Origin: Leptodontidium sp. MPI-SDFR-AT-0119
Lineage: Eukaryota > Ascomycota > Leotiomycetes > Helotiales > Leptodontidiaceae
Length of the DNA: 64,000 nt
NCBI GenBank assembly: GCA_020726505.1
Contig: JAHLEZ010000002.1
Span: 3,596,001-3,660,000 of the forward strand
Direction of reading: 5' to 3'
Shown here: piece by piece, positions 10,972-21,505 of the stretch
Position numbering within the stretch: position 1 is the first letter of the stretch
Layout of the letters: each line of letters opens with the position of its first letter
Program-made: the position numbers and the translations under genes
The notes under the pieces: generated by a model
Seen by the model: only the letters and a program-made list of their open reading frames with translations
Databases searched by the model: none
Told to the model about the DNA's origin: nothing

Positions 10972-11531
10972 CTACAGCTTCGCCTTCGCGGTTTGTGCCC
11001 GCTTCAAGACATTCTCCAACCGGGTCGCTTTCATGACATCCCCCTTGACCTTCAACTTTCCTGACATGAACAATCTCTGTGCGTTTGCCTTTCCAGCTAC
11101 CAACTTGCCGAATTCTTCTTCTGCGAGGGAGAGGGTTACTGCGCAGGTGAGTGTTAGCCATTGTCTTCCAGAGGGTACAAGAAAAGAGCTCGAGTCCTCC
11201 TGCTTGCATCCTCCTCTTTGCGCATTGCTTGCGCTAGCTTAGAGTGACGTGTACATACCTGTTGGCTTCTCTCCAAGTCCCTTTCCAACTTCGCCCTTGT
11301 TCTTGAGATCGATGTGCCAGCTTTCCGTCTCTCCGGCTTTGTTCTTCAACGTGAAGGCGAATACAGCATTTGCTTGCTTGATGGCATCCTTGCGATCGGC
11401 TTCGGAAGATTGAAGAGACTCGTTGATCGCATCGAAAGCCTCGGAGGAAGGGAAAGCGTCTGCGAAATGTTAGTTAGTACTTGGATTGAATGTGCACAGA
11501 TGCTTAAAGACTTACCGTTCTTGAGAGACAT
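10972..11531 (-). CDS. SCP2 sterol-carrier-domain protein, peroxisomal
   Basis: Exons (minus) 11531-11516, 11459-11259, 11138-10972 give 127 aa, the full length of a stand-alone SCP2 domain. The sequence runs MSLKN, then FTLKNKAGETESWHIDLK, then LAEEEFGKLVAGK and GKLKVKGDVMKATRLE, all conserved in fungal SCP2 proteins (lipid or acyl-CoA binding). The C-terminal tripeptide is AKL, a PTS1-type peroxisomal signal. The first exon is only 16 nt (five codons plus one base), with GTAAG directly after it. Fungal homologues bind acyl-CoAs and phospholipids in peroxisomes; function here is inferred from family. Confidence 0.93.
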
Positions 11532-13443
11532 GGTGGGTGTTTTGAGTGTTTGTTAAGTGTTGTGAAGGGGGTTTGCAAATGTATTTTGAGGCTTTGCAGA
11601 AGTAATAAATAAGATGGATGGAGAAGAAAAGACTTGCGGTGTAATTAATTGTGGAAGTAGGCCGGTAGGTAAGTAGGCACGAGTAGTGTTGATTTCCTAA
11701 CTTGCTCGTGCTTCTCCGAATATGGAGACCGTCTCCTTCCCCAAGTCTGCATGTGAAAAGGACCTCGGCACATCGCAGTGCTAGCCACATACGGATAAAT
11801 CTGGGGAAGCCACCACTCAACGCGTCCACCGCAACTTAGAAGTCACTTGGAGAGCAGACGACATCATCACTAACTAAGTGCAGTACCTAGGTAAATATTA
11901 CTATCATCGCTTGGAGATCGAGAGGAGATTTCTCTAGGATTTGTTCCTCGGCAGGCTTCATGTTCATTTTCAAGGCATCCTGCTGTCTAGGATCTTCTAG
12001 TGGCCTACAGTACCTACCGCACCACCACTCTGCCCCTGGATCGGACAGGTACCGTCCATCTATCCACGCTCTTTCCCTCGAGCGGACAGTATGAAAGCAA
12101 TCATACCCTGGTACACTTGGGGATCCCCGTCCAATGTCAGACATCTACAAAAGTACAATGCAATGGAAGAACCACTTGAAGTGCCTTTGTATTTACACAT
12201 GACGAATATGTTTCCTTGTCCCCCCTCCCCTAAAGCAATCATCCACTCTCTTTATCCTCACCAGTTTCCCATACCCTCCTTTGACCGATCAAAACCATTC
12301 AACGTATTAAGTATTAGTATCCAGTGATACTTAAATGCTCGAATATAAGTCAAGCTGCCTAGTCAGTACAGTACAGTACATCAGCCTTTCCTCAATACTG
12401 CTCATTTCCGCACTCCATGACCCGGCGCTGCACGGACGGAGAAGACAACAACACTTCAGTGTCCACACTTGCAGTATGCTAATCATACAGGCAATAACAA
12501 AAGGAATTCCAACGTTCTCTCGGGACTGTTCCTAGGACGCAACAAGGAGGATTACCCAATCGACTCATCTACTCACAAACCATCCGAGAATAGAAACCTA
12601 ACAGCGCTTCCGCAAGTACCGATAAAATTTCCCAGGCGTTCCATCGCGATGCGGTTGGGACGGTTCTTCACATATGCCCGATTTGGCGTATGGGAAGGCG
12701 AGGGGAGGATTAAGTATACGGGGAGTAGTTCGTATGTTGACTTGGCACGTAATACGGCGGTTGATTTTAGAGAGCATGTTTAGTTCGTGTATGGAGTGGG
12801 ATGGTAATCGTGGGATTTTGAGGATTTGAAGAGAGGAGTGGAAGGTGGAAGTAAAGGAGTCACCAGATGCTTGGAGTAGATGATGTAGCAACAGCTACCC
12901 GTACCAAGTATCCATGAAATACGGTATTCATGATTGCCAGCTTTTGCTGTCTTCGACCTGAGAAGAGATCAACCAATCCGCTCCATGTGTAAAATACGCG
13001 GGTTTCACTTAAACCATCCGGGGCGTTGTCATTCTGCTGATGAAAGTCCTCTAGATATGCTGTGGCATTGCGATATGACTGAGGACTTGAGCTGGAGGTT
13101 GGCATGAGTTCGACTGGAATGAAATAGTTCTGGGATGTTATTGGCTTCTCAAGACCAAGCTCTGCTGAACCAGACCTGCTGAGGACAATGCTCTGTTGGT
13201 TGGTTGGCTGCTTTTGGTATTGGAATTGTAGTCTGGTTGGGAAGCTTAGATAACTTCTGGAGGTTTCCTCAGTTGTTCCGAGGCAAGAATGATGTCCATA
13301 TTGTGAAAACCCCAATCTTGCCTTCCCCAGCCCTTGCAAATCCGATATAGCACAAGCAGATACGTCGATCATCCAATCCTCGCCCTGTCATCTTCCGCCC
13401 TTCGTCCCCTTGTCGTTACCACTTCATGGTCGCAAACTTCCCC
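11532..13443. other. Intergenic region of about 1.9 kb
   Basis: No supported gene. It contains the palindrome TACCTAGGTA (11884-11893) and a short CAGTA triplication (about 12364-12380). A 170-codon open frame on the minus strand (12860-13372) has no family features and lies in the probable 3' flank of the next minus-strand gene. Confidence 0.5.
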
Positions 13444-14091
13444 TCAATGATCGTCAAACTCAAGCTCCTCGATGTACTGGCGCGGAGCACCATCCTTCGG
13501 ACGATACTGCTCAAGATCCTCCAACAACCCCTCCACATCCTTCCGCAATACCTGATCCGGGTCCAAATCTCCCAACTAGACCTCGTCAGAACAATCTATC
13601 CCAAATTGAAGTGTTGAGTACGAACCTCATTGGCGATGATCAAGGCTTGCTCCAAGGCGTGCTTGGCTCCGTAGAGTAGGAACAAGAGGCGAAGAGTTGG
13701 AGGGTCACACATCGTGTGATGGGAGGGATGTTTCGTTGCCGGAGGAGCTCCATAGATTTTTCTCTGCATGCGACGTAGCGTTTGTTCTCGTATTCTGCTC
13801 GTGCCTAGAGAGAGATGTGAGTCCTGGTTTGGATTGGGGATGTGTTGGGGAGATATTGCGTACAGCTTGGAATTTCTCCTGTATCTGTTTGTTGTGGGAT
13901 GTCCGCGGATTGCTAGAACCTCCTGCGCCGTCGCTGTCTGTTAGGGCTGGACTTGATAGGGATGCTCCAGGTTGTTCATCTTGGGCGGGATTATGGGAGG
14001 TAGCAGATGGCTCTTCGACGCAGTCTTCGAAGACATTGTCGCCGTGTTTTGTTGACGCCATGGTACTGGGAGGTGTGATGTTTACAGACAT
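13444..14091 (-). pseudogene. Small unrecognised gene with an apparent 2-nt frameshift
   Basis: Proposed exons (minus) 14091-13864, 13804-13626, 13575-13444. Exon 1 encodes a low-complexity Ser/Pro/Asp-rich start followed by a helical KQIQEKFQA. Exon 2 continues in frame with ARAEYENKRYVACREKS and RQRNIPPITR, like one or two TPR-style helices. It then switches frame: the following 60 bases read sensibly (DPPTLRLLFLLYGAKHALEQ) only in the +2 frame, which is also the frame that splices into exon 3 (ending ELEFDDH). The switch falls in a TGTG dinucleotide near 13710-13714, so a TG duplication or a sequencing error fits. Exon 2 is 179 nt where 177 would restore the frame. I do not recognise the family. 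An alternative ATG is at 14061. Confidence 0.5.
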
Positions 14092-14788
14092 GTTGAAGAG
14101 AGCGCTTGAGATGGAGGAGATGCCGTTTGTCAGTTCGCCGCTCCCGTACTTGGGTATTTGTGAATTTGCAGGAGCCAAACAGGAGGTCGGAGAGCAAACG
14201 CTCAAACGGTGCTGTTCATCGCCAACTATTATACTAAGTTTCAAAACTAGTAGGAATGATTGAGAAAGGTCCAACATTATCTAGCCACCTTGATGACTTC
14301 CCACATGCTAACATTGCAGATATATCGTCCACATCAGAAGCCAATCCGCCACTGCTGGGAGGGCCTCAACGCCTGTATCTGGTGAACACGGGCTTCCAAA
14401 GGTGAGCGGCCCCTCCACAGCGGTGCGTCTCTAGGAATCGAGTCCTTTCCAGCACCGTGACCAACGCGAGATCGATGACCTGCGGTGGCAAGGTGATTCG
14501 TGTTCCATCCTCCCTGTCTTTGTATTGACCGTTCCTTCTCTTCATATCCCCAGAGTCCGGTCACCGTTGGCCGTTTCGTTTAGATGTTGTGTTTATTGGT
14601 GGCAGACTCGCCTTAGAAAGCGCCCTTCAGCCTGGTTTGTCCATCTCGTCGTAGGTATTGCAAAGAAACAAGTTTTGGCTCCAGCGTCGTGCTGGCACTG
14701 AGCAAGCAATGCAAGGCAAACGCGAATAGCCTCATCTAAGGACCGTTCTTCCATAGAGAGACCAAGCAAGCAGCACACAGAAACTGTC
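14092..14788. other. Intergenic region between frameshifted gene and U2 snRNA copy 1
   Basis: Contains the promoter side of the 13444-14091 gene and the 3' flank of the U2 gene. No coding signal is convincing. Confidence 0.5.
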
Positions 14789-14827
14789 CTTCTTCACAAT
14801 CCTGGGCAAGCCTGAATTTGCAATGAA
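14789..14827 (-). other. Conserved hairpin directly 3' of U2 copy 1
   Basis: About 39 nt just downstream of the predicted U2 3' end are strongly conserved with 32372-32410 downstream of copy 2. On the minus strand both can fold as a hairpin with a GGCUUGCC core (arms about 8 bp, one mismatch here). This may be a 3'-end processing signal, for example an RNase III-type stem, or part of a longer U2 transcript. Confidence 0.6.
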
Positions 14828-15070
14828 GGGGGTTCGCGTCAACGAGAGGCAGTGTAAGACTCGTGACACAGTGGAAAGAGACACTGGCAAGCCAGGAGGT
14901 CAATTTCCAGGGCGAAAAATATAGTTAATCAAAGGTTCGATCGTAATCGAGCTCTAGAGATTCTAGAAATCTGTTAGTCAAAGCACAGAAGAGGAGGAGG
15001 AGAGAAGGAGACTTACAAGCTAGAGAGAACAGATACTACACTTGATCTAAGCCAATAGGCAAAGAGAGCT
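14828..15070 (-). ncRNA. U2: U2 spliceosomal snRNA, copy 1 (intron-containing)
   Basis: Minus-strand transcript. The 5' domain reads CTCTTTGCC, GGCTTAGATCAAGTGTAGTA, TCTGTTC, matching yeast and human U2 almost base for base, including the branch-point recognition element GUAGUA. After removal of an intron at 14963-15016 the RNA has stem-loop IIa (CUCUAG / CUAGAG with loop CUUAAUCU), stem-loop IIb (UCGAU / AUCGA with a UACG loop), a U-rich Sm site (AUAUUUUUC), a stem III with the conserved GCUUGC, and stem-loop IV (ACGAG / CUCGU) whose loop UCUUACACUGCCU resembles the U2B'' site. Mature length is about 189 nt, the normal U2 size. The 5' end is placed at 15070 by comparison; the 3' end is approximate. 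Confidence 0.93.
14963..15016 (-). other. Spliceosomal intron inside U2 snRNA copy 1
   Basis: 54 nt, donor GTAAGT, branch point GACTAAC followed by AGATTTCTAG acceptor. It interrupts the loop of stem-loop IIa between CUU and AAU. Copy 2 has an intron at the identical position. Confidence 0.9.
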
Positions 15071-15100
15071 AAAGAAAAAAGAAGAGTTTTTTGCAAGGAG

Positions 15101-15238
15101 GAAGGCGAGTATATATATGCGAGGAATCTCGGCCGGATCAACGATTGTTCCAGTGAGAACAGCGAAGCGAGGGTGAAAGAAGTTTGCATTGTTTGCATTG
15201 TCACGTGGAATGTTTGCAGTGTTTGTTCTTGACTGTGG
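15101..15238 (-). promoter_or_regulatory. U2 copy 1 promoter: TATA block and GTTTGCA repeats
   Basis: A block GAAGGCGAGTATATATA starts 31 nt upstream of the RNA 5' end, exactly as in copy 2. Further upstream are repeated GTTTGCA(T/G)TGTTTG elements (15182-15198 and 15210-15226), matched in copy 2. These are likely the fungal snRNA upstream elements. Confidence 0.7.
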
Positions 15239-15402
15239 CTTGTGGCTTGTGGCTGTGGCTGTGGCTGGGAAGCGACCACGACTGTGGCTTCAAGATTCTC
15301 CTTGCAAAGATTCAATCATTCCGCATACTACATTCACTCGAGTTACTCTTAATCACTACGGCATATTTAGACCTTCGCCCAACTAACCAGCTGAGCTTGA
15401 CC

Positions 15403-15436
15403 CAGAACATTGATCTTAAGGAAAAGCCGAGCTCGG
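15403..15436. repeat. 34-nt dispersed repeat fragment, copy A
   Basis: Begins CAGAACATTG and ends AAAAGCCGAGCTCGG. A diverged copy of the same length is at 27423-27456. It lies just 3' of the beta-glucosidase stop codon. Nature unknown. Confidence 0.6.
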
Positions 15437-15450
15437 ATTTTTTCCTAACC

Positions 15451-18254
15451 CTACAAGGCAGAGAAAGAATCAGTCAGGACAATATCTCTGCTGCTGAAGC
15501 CGAGATGCATCCCAATATCGCCTGGTGCAATGATCCATTCCTGGGCAACTGTATCCCAGTGGCTTATATCCCTCCTCATCAAGTCAAATGACACTTCCGC
15601 GCTCTGTCCTGGCTCCAGAGAGACCTTCTCAAATCCACGGAGCACCTTCAATGGGGTAATTCCTTCTCCGGGGATCTGAGGTAGCGAAAGGTACAGCTGA
15701 GCAACAGTGGCTCCAGCTAAAGACCCGGTATTGCTGATGGAGGCAGTGGCTCGGAACAGGACATCGTACAATGTGGGATTGCCACCAGGTAGGATGGCGG
15801 CAGCTGGGGGACTCGCAGAGATGCTACCATCACTTGTCTTGCTTACGGACAGATCCGCCATCGAGAAATTCGTGTATGACAGGCCGAATCCGAATTCAAA
15901 TAGAACTGACTGGTTGTAGTAGTCGAAATGGCGATACTCGATCAGAAGGCCCTCAGTAAAGTCCGATTGCCACGCATTAGGATCTTCTGTCTGTAACAGC
16001 TCCGTTGAATTGGTTATCCCAGCAAATGCGTAGTCGGCCTCTGTGTTGGCAATCGTGTATGGCAGCTTTCCGCTTGGATTGACATCGCCGTAGAGGATGT
16101 CAACAATTGAATTACCACTCTCTTGACCTGGGAAATGAGCTGCTACAATCGCCGTCACGTTGGGATTGTTTGCCCAGGGCATGATATTGGGGCCTCCCGT
16201 ATGCGTGACTACAATTGTGTTGTTGCAAAGGCCAGCTACGTTCTCGACAACAGCAGTGCTATTCCAATCCGCTAAGAGAGATGTCAGATCAGCACCCTCG
16301 GCAGCCCAAGTCTTCAAAAAGACGAGGCATACATCGGGAGGTGAAGGGGCGAGACTGCCAAAAGCGATCGCTGGAGGACTGGATAGTAGAGTGTTGTTGA
16401 GAATATATTGGACAAGGGATCCATCAAGCTTTGCGCGGGTCTTGATTGCGTCTAGCGGGGTTACGATATATGTCAGGCGACCGGTTCTTCGCTGGAGTCA
16501 GTACTGAGGATCGAGCAGAGTATCAGAAAACTTACCCCGACCCCCCTCCAACTGGCAATGTGCCATATTCATAGTCTTGCTCGCCAACGAACTTGAGCGT
16601 GTACAGACCATTGGTTATATCGCCAGCGTCATTTCCAAACACCCCGATATTCTTTGGCGCTTTCAGCGGAAGAGCATTATTTGTGTTCTTCAGCAGCACG
16701 GTCCCAGCAGCAGCAAGATCCCGAACCAATTTGGCGTGGTCTTCACGGACGTCAACATTGGCGGGGCCGAAGGTGAATGTATCGAGGTAAGGGGGAACAC
16801 CAAGGATATTCAGATTACCGCTTTCAGGGTCGATTGGAGGAAAGTCGACGTTCTGGCCAAAGTGAAAGTAGGGCATCATGATCCGGCGTGCCATGTCATC
16901 AAGTCGGTCTTCGGACAATGAGCCGTTGTTGACAGCAGTCGTCAAGTTGGGACCCCAAAAGGATGGTTCAGTGACGAAAAAACCAAGTGGGCCAGGCATA
17001 TTCATATCCAATCCAGCTTCGACCGAATCCACACCAGCGTGGACAGCGCCCCAGTCGCTCATTACGTATCCCTGGAATCCCAATTCCTCTTTGAGAAGTC
17101 CGTTCAATGCCTTGGAATTCTGGCAGGCATACGAACCGTTGAGACGATTGTAAGAGCACATAATTGAGGCCACACCGGCACGAACAGAGTTTGCAAATGG
17201 CCACATGTACAGCTCATGCATTGTTCTAGACTCGAAATCAGCTACTTCAAAATCCCAGGGGAATAACTTCATGCCCGCCAACATCGCAGGAAATTGGGGC
17301 ACCGGGAAGCTCGCCCCCAAGACGATATGAAAAAGCAAAGTCGCTTCAAATAGGTAGGTGACTTACCGGTCATCAATATTGGAGGAGACAGCTTCAATCG
17401 TGGTACCATTGCTTGAGACAGAAGGATTTCTTTGAGTCTCTTGCTCGTTTCCGATCCAGTCTGCGCACATGTCAGCAATTTTTGTTGATTTTCATTACTG
17501 TCGCTTAGCTCTGAGGACTCACGCTTGGCAACAGCTTGTACCCCATTCTTCTGTATTCCAGAAATGGTCTGTTCCATAGCTACGCCCGTAAGATATGGAT
17601 CAGGGGAGAAGCCTACAGTTGTAGGTCAGTATTTGAGAAGCAGCGGTGACATTGACGACCTACCCTCCCATCCACGACCAGCTAAACCTGACCGTCCAAG
17701 TGGACCACAGACTGGCGCAAGAGCAATGTGTGCGCCTTTGCCCTTGAACTCAGCACCTAAGTACAGGCCTCTTTCGTGTATGAGACCTTTGTCCCAAGAT
17801 GCAGCGGCAGTCAGGCCAGCCGGAAAGACCGTGGCAAATGTTGCCTGTCTGATGGAAGCTGGGCCATCCTGAAGACAGAGTCCTGGGAATCCAATTCTAG
17901 GGATTGGAGCTATGTTACCTGGTTTTTGTAAGTTCATGTGACATGATTGTGTGTTGCAAGCCTTACCAATGCAGGGACCTTGGGCGATTCCAGTGAGCAA
18001 GCCAGCCTTTTCCTCCAAAGTGAGGTTTTGGACAAACGCATCTGCTTGGGCAAATGCCGCCTCCCAGCCATGTCCAGTTGAGGGGGCTTTACGAGTGTTA
18101 GTTTACTCATGAACTTGAGACAAATCAGGTTCAACCTACGACTTGGGTAAACAGGTGGACTGCTTGTATATAGTGAATGGTCCCAAGTGGTGTTCTGTGC
18201 AAAGATTGCAGGCAATAATGTTGCAAGAGCCGTAAGAAGAAAGCTAGGAGCCAT
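15451..18254 (-). CDS. Secreted GH3 beta-glucosidase
   Basis: Exons (minus) 18254-18140, 18086-17967, 17918-17664, 17612-17523, 17460-17367, 17225-16536, 16486-15451 give 799 aa. A signal peptide (MAPSFLLTALATLLPAIFAQ) is followed by the GH3 N-terminal domain (LTLEEKAGLLTG, CLQDGPASIR, AKHWIGNEQETQRN) with the catalytic nucleophile in VMSDWG at about residue 282. Next come the GH3 C-terminal alpha/beta sandwich (GTVLLKN, PNVTAIVAAHFPGQESGN) and a fibronectin-III-like domain (FGFGLSYTNF ... VTLEPGQ-type segment). Many NxS/T sites fit an extracellular glycoprotein. It would hydrolyse terminal beta-linked glucose in cellulose or glucan breakdown. Introns are 48-62 nt except one of 141 nt (17226-17366); reading through that one hits a stop at once, supporting the splice. 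Confidence 0.93.
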
Positions 18255-20336
18255 GATGTCCGACAGCGAAACGATTGAGATCAAGATGCTTGATAACCAC
18301 TTTTGAGGAGGAAGACCTGGTTACTTATGTGCTTCCGACTTCAAGCCAAGCCATCCCACAAGATCATTCTTTTTCAGACGATTCTTCCGGCCGCTTTGCA
18401 TGCAATGCATCATTTCAATTTTCACGGATGTGTGACACTGTATTCTCACGATTTTGGTCGGGTTTGTCAGTTTGGTGGACTCTGGGGACTCCACAGCCTA
18501 GTACGTTGAGGAGAAGGGCCGACTTGAACCTTAACAAGACCCAAATGCTGCTCTCAGCAGTCAACCTAGGGCGCCTCTTTTACGGGGGTCTTTTTAGTAG
18601 TAGTCGGATGGTAAGTCGCGCTGATCTATGAGTTGCGACGGTTCATCCCATGTTCAACATCTTTGACACTCTATTATATGTTTTGGAGATCAAGATAGAA
18701 CTTTATATCAGCAATCAAAACCTTATGTCGACAACAGACTGTCAAACCATGTCTCGATTTTCTCCTCGACTCGGGTCATAATAAAGAGTGGGCTATGTGA
18801 ACATTCCTGCATACCGACCAATGCAGGCTGGATGCTTGGCAACTAGAAGAAGCATAGCAAGGTAGGTAGCTGATGCTACCCGAAAATTAGCAAGTCTTCC
18901 ACTTTTCAGAGAGAAGACGGCAACTCGTTCCCGTTCCCGTTTCTGAGTGACTGGTGGGCAGTTGAGAACGTCTAGTCGCCGTCACTTTGGGCCTTGACCA
19001 TGCACACATGAATCAGGGAGTTCTTAAGGAGCAAATGATAATGAGCATACTCGACAACAAATGACCCCTCCCCCTGCCCCTCTTCCACTTAAGCGAGTGA
19101 ACGATGAGGGGAACCCTGCAGCTAGTTGCAAGCGGGGAACAGATCTGGGGGATTTTCCAACTACAATTGAAGACTCTATTGGCAATGGAGAAACATCGGC
19201 AATTCATTCGAAGGAAAACTTCTGCAGGTTTGGAGTTCCGGCAAGACTTGGCATTGTCAAATTCCGCCGAATAGCGGGCGCCGCGATGTTAGTGTATGCT
19301 ATCTAGACTTGGATTAATACCAAGTAAGTAGACGTCACCAATAGTCACTATACCCCTCACCTTGGAGCCTCTGTGGCGCCATAAGCAGACTGCATTAGAA
19401 GCGTTCTCTTACTGACGTGCATGGGTAGATTGTTAAAATCTTTCAAATGGAGAGATCTTTGTATGTGCGATATCGGTCATTCATCTGTGCCAAGTTATAT
19501 CTTGACTACTTGAGAGGTATTGAGCTATTCAATGATATGCATACTATCTACCTTAGTCTCGGTGAAATCCTGAAATATGGTGGTGGCAGTGAGGCTTTGT
19601 TGATTTCAAAGCTGGGGAGGTGAGGTGGTCTACAGGAGAGGAAGGGGGCGGGCTTTGGCGGGGTCGGCAGAACATCGGGGGCTGCTAGCAAATATTGAGA
19701 AGCCTCCTACGGCAGAGGCTTGGTTAGTTCTTGGCTTCTCCAAGTCGTTGGAATGGGAAACACAAAGGCTCTACTATCTACTATCGTATCTTGATGGCGG
19801 ATCTCCCAAGGGCAGTTTTCGTGCAGACAAATGCACCTACACTTTCAAAATCCTATACCCTATGAAAGCTCTCTTACATGACACCCCACTACCAGTTGAT
19901 TTCGTCTATTGATTTTGTCTACTTCAAAACTCCATAACACTCAGGAGGAGAGTATCGAATTGTGGCTTATTAATAGTAAATTTTCTACTCCGTTTCTTTG
20001 AAGACTTACCTTTTAGACTTTTGGTAAGGCGGGGAAGGTGCGAAAGCCACCGCACCGCAACGAATCATGAGTTTTCAAATGTGGTTTACTATAGATTGCA
20101 ACTAGCTAATATTATTTGGTGGCAATCGTAGTCTTACAACATCCCGATGCAGTTTTGTTTACCACCGTCAATGTCGAATGTCTGACTCGGACATTTCAAG
20201 AATTTGAGGCACTGTCACCACCTCAGAACTTCAACGACTGCAGAGAAATCTAGTCATATTCTATGAGTTGGGGTTTGAATTTATTAATTGATGCATCTTT
20301 CTATTGTTTCAATCTCCTCATGGACACTCCATCTTT
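18255..20336. other. Intergenic region of about 2.1 kb
   Basis: Promoter of the beta-glucosidase at its left end and 3' flank of the Crh-like gene at its right end. Short open frames (for example 19061-19306 and 19625-19912) have no recognisable features. I see no RNA gene. Confidence 0.5.
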
Positions 20337-21505
20337 TTAGATGTTGAAAAATGCAACACTCAAAGCTAGGAAAATAAACGAGAAGCTTGCACCACTGTCG
20401 GTTGTGACTCCTCCGCTGGTCAGCACAGATGTTGTGGCAGAGGCCGAGGACGATACACTTGAAGTCAAGGAAGTGGTAGCGTTATTTGAGGTCGAAGTTC
20501 CGACGCTGGAATTTCCACTGTGAGAGGTGGTCGTGGATGTTGTCGAGGCTGTGGAGGCTGTGGAGGCTGAGGAGGCTGAGGAGTTTGCAGTCGAATTCCC
20601 GCTAACGACGATGGATGTGTACGACCCAGTTTGATCTCCATACGTGTACTCGGAGCCGGAAGTGGTATAATCCTGGATGGTGAGGTTCTTCACATACATG
20701 GTGAAAGGAGCCTCAGTGAGATCGGTGTATCCCCCAGCCCATTCAACTGTTCCTTCTGATGAGTCCGCTCCCCCACCGACCCAGTTCCCAATCTTCACTC
20801 TCATGGGGGTCTGAGGGAAGTTTTGCCCATCCAGGGCATCCGCGTAGAGAAGGGTACGGAGCAGCTCGCCATCAACGTACCATTTGATATACTCAGATGT
20901 CCAGTCAATAGTGTAGATGTGCCAGATCTCTTGAGGGTCGTCGCAATGCGGGTACGTCGCTCTGTCGTAGGTCGTAGTATTGCCTTTACCGAAGTAATTT
21001 GTCTCGACAATCGTTGAATTACCTCCCAGCCATTCCTGCGTCCGTTAGTTCTGAATTGTGAAAGTTTTTAAAGCCTACTCACCCAATCAATCTCATCTAG
21101 GTCATCAGATTCCATAACGAAACTGCTCACAACGCCAGTCCCATTTGCTGCCTTCAGCGCAACCTCGACCTTGCCAAAAAAGATGTAGTCATTGCTGACA
21201 ATGGTCTTGGCTAAGCCATCTGATGTGATTATAAACTCGGCACCGTCCGTGCCATAGGTCATTGTTGTCCCATCATCCGCTGTGAAATAGGAACTCTCTC
21301 CCGCAGTGAAGTCAATGGTGACTGTTTTGCCGAGGGCTGGATCACTTGGACAGGCTGTGAGACTGTCAACTCTGAAGGAAAAGGCTTATTGAATCTTTAA
21401 CTTACTGGTGTTTGTCAATGGATTGCAGTCTGTGTATGTTTGACCCAAAGCGAATGAGGAGAGAGTCAATGCGGTGGCCGCAGCTGATAGTACTTGAGAT
21501 CTCAT
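20337..21505 (-). CDS. Crh-like GH16 chitin-glucan transglycosylase, GPI-anchored
   Basis: Exons (minus) 21505-21406, 21354-21083, 21035-20337 give 356 aa. A signal peptide (ends about ALG-Q) is followed by the short Cys motif CNPLTNTTCPSDPALG typical of Crh proteins, and a GH16 catalytic core with DEIDWEW (nucleophile about E121, acid/base about E125). The C-terminal 110 residues are Ser/Thr-rich, with repeats of STAS type coded by imperfect 9-nt repeats near 20540-20585, and a terminal hydrophobic segment (FIFLALSVAFF) consistent with GPI anchoring. Crh enzymes link chitin to beta-1,6-glucan in the cell wall. There is no CBM18. An intron (21036-21082) splits the catalytic motif after the Trp codon. 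GPI11, needed for the anchor pathway, is about 9 kb away, probably by chance. Confidence 0.9.

Noticed and set aside
12860..13372. 170-codon open frame on the minus strand
   Set aside because: No domain, no start context, no splice structure, and it lies in the probable 3' flank of the 13444-14091 gene.
13697..14263. 188-codon open frame on the plus strand
   Set aside because: Antisense shadow of the minus-strand gene whose exons and splice sites make better coding sense.
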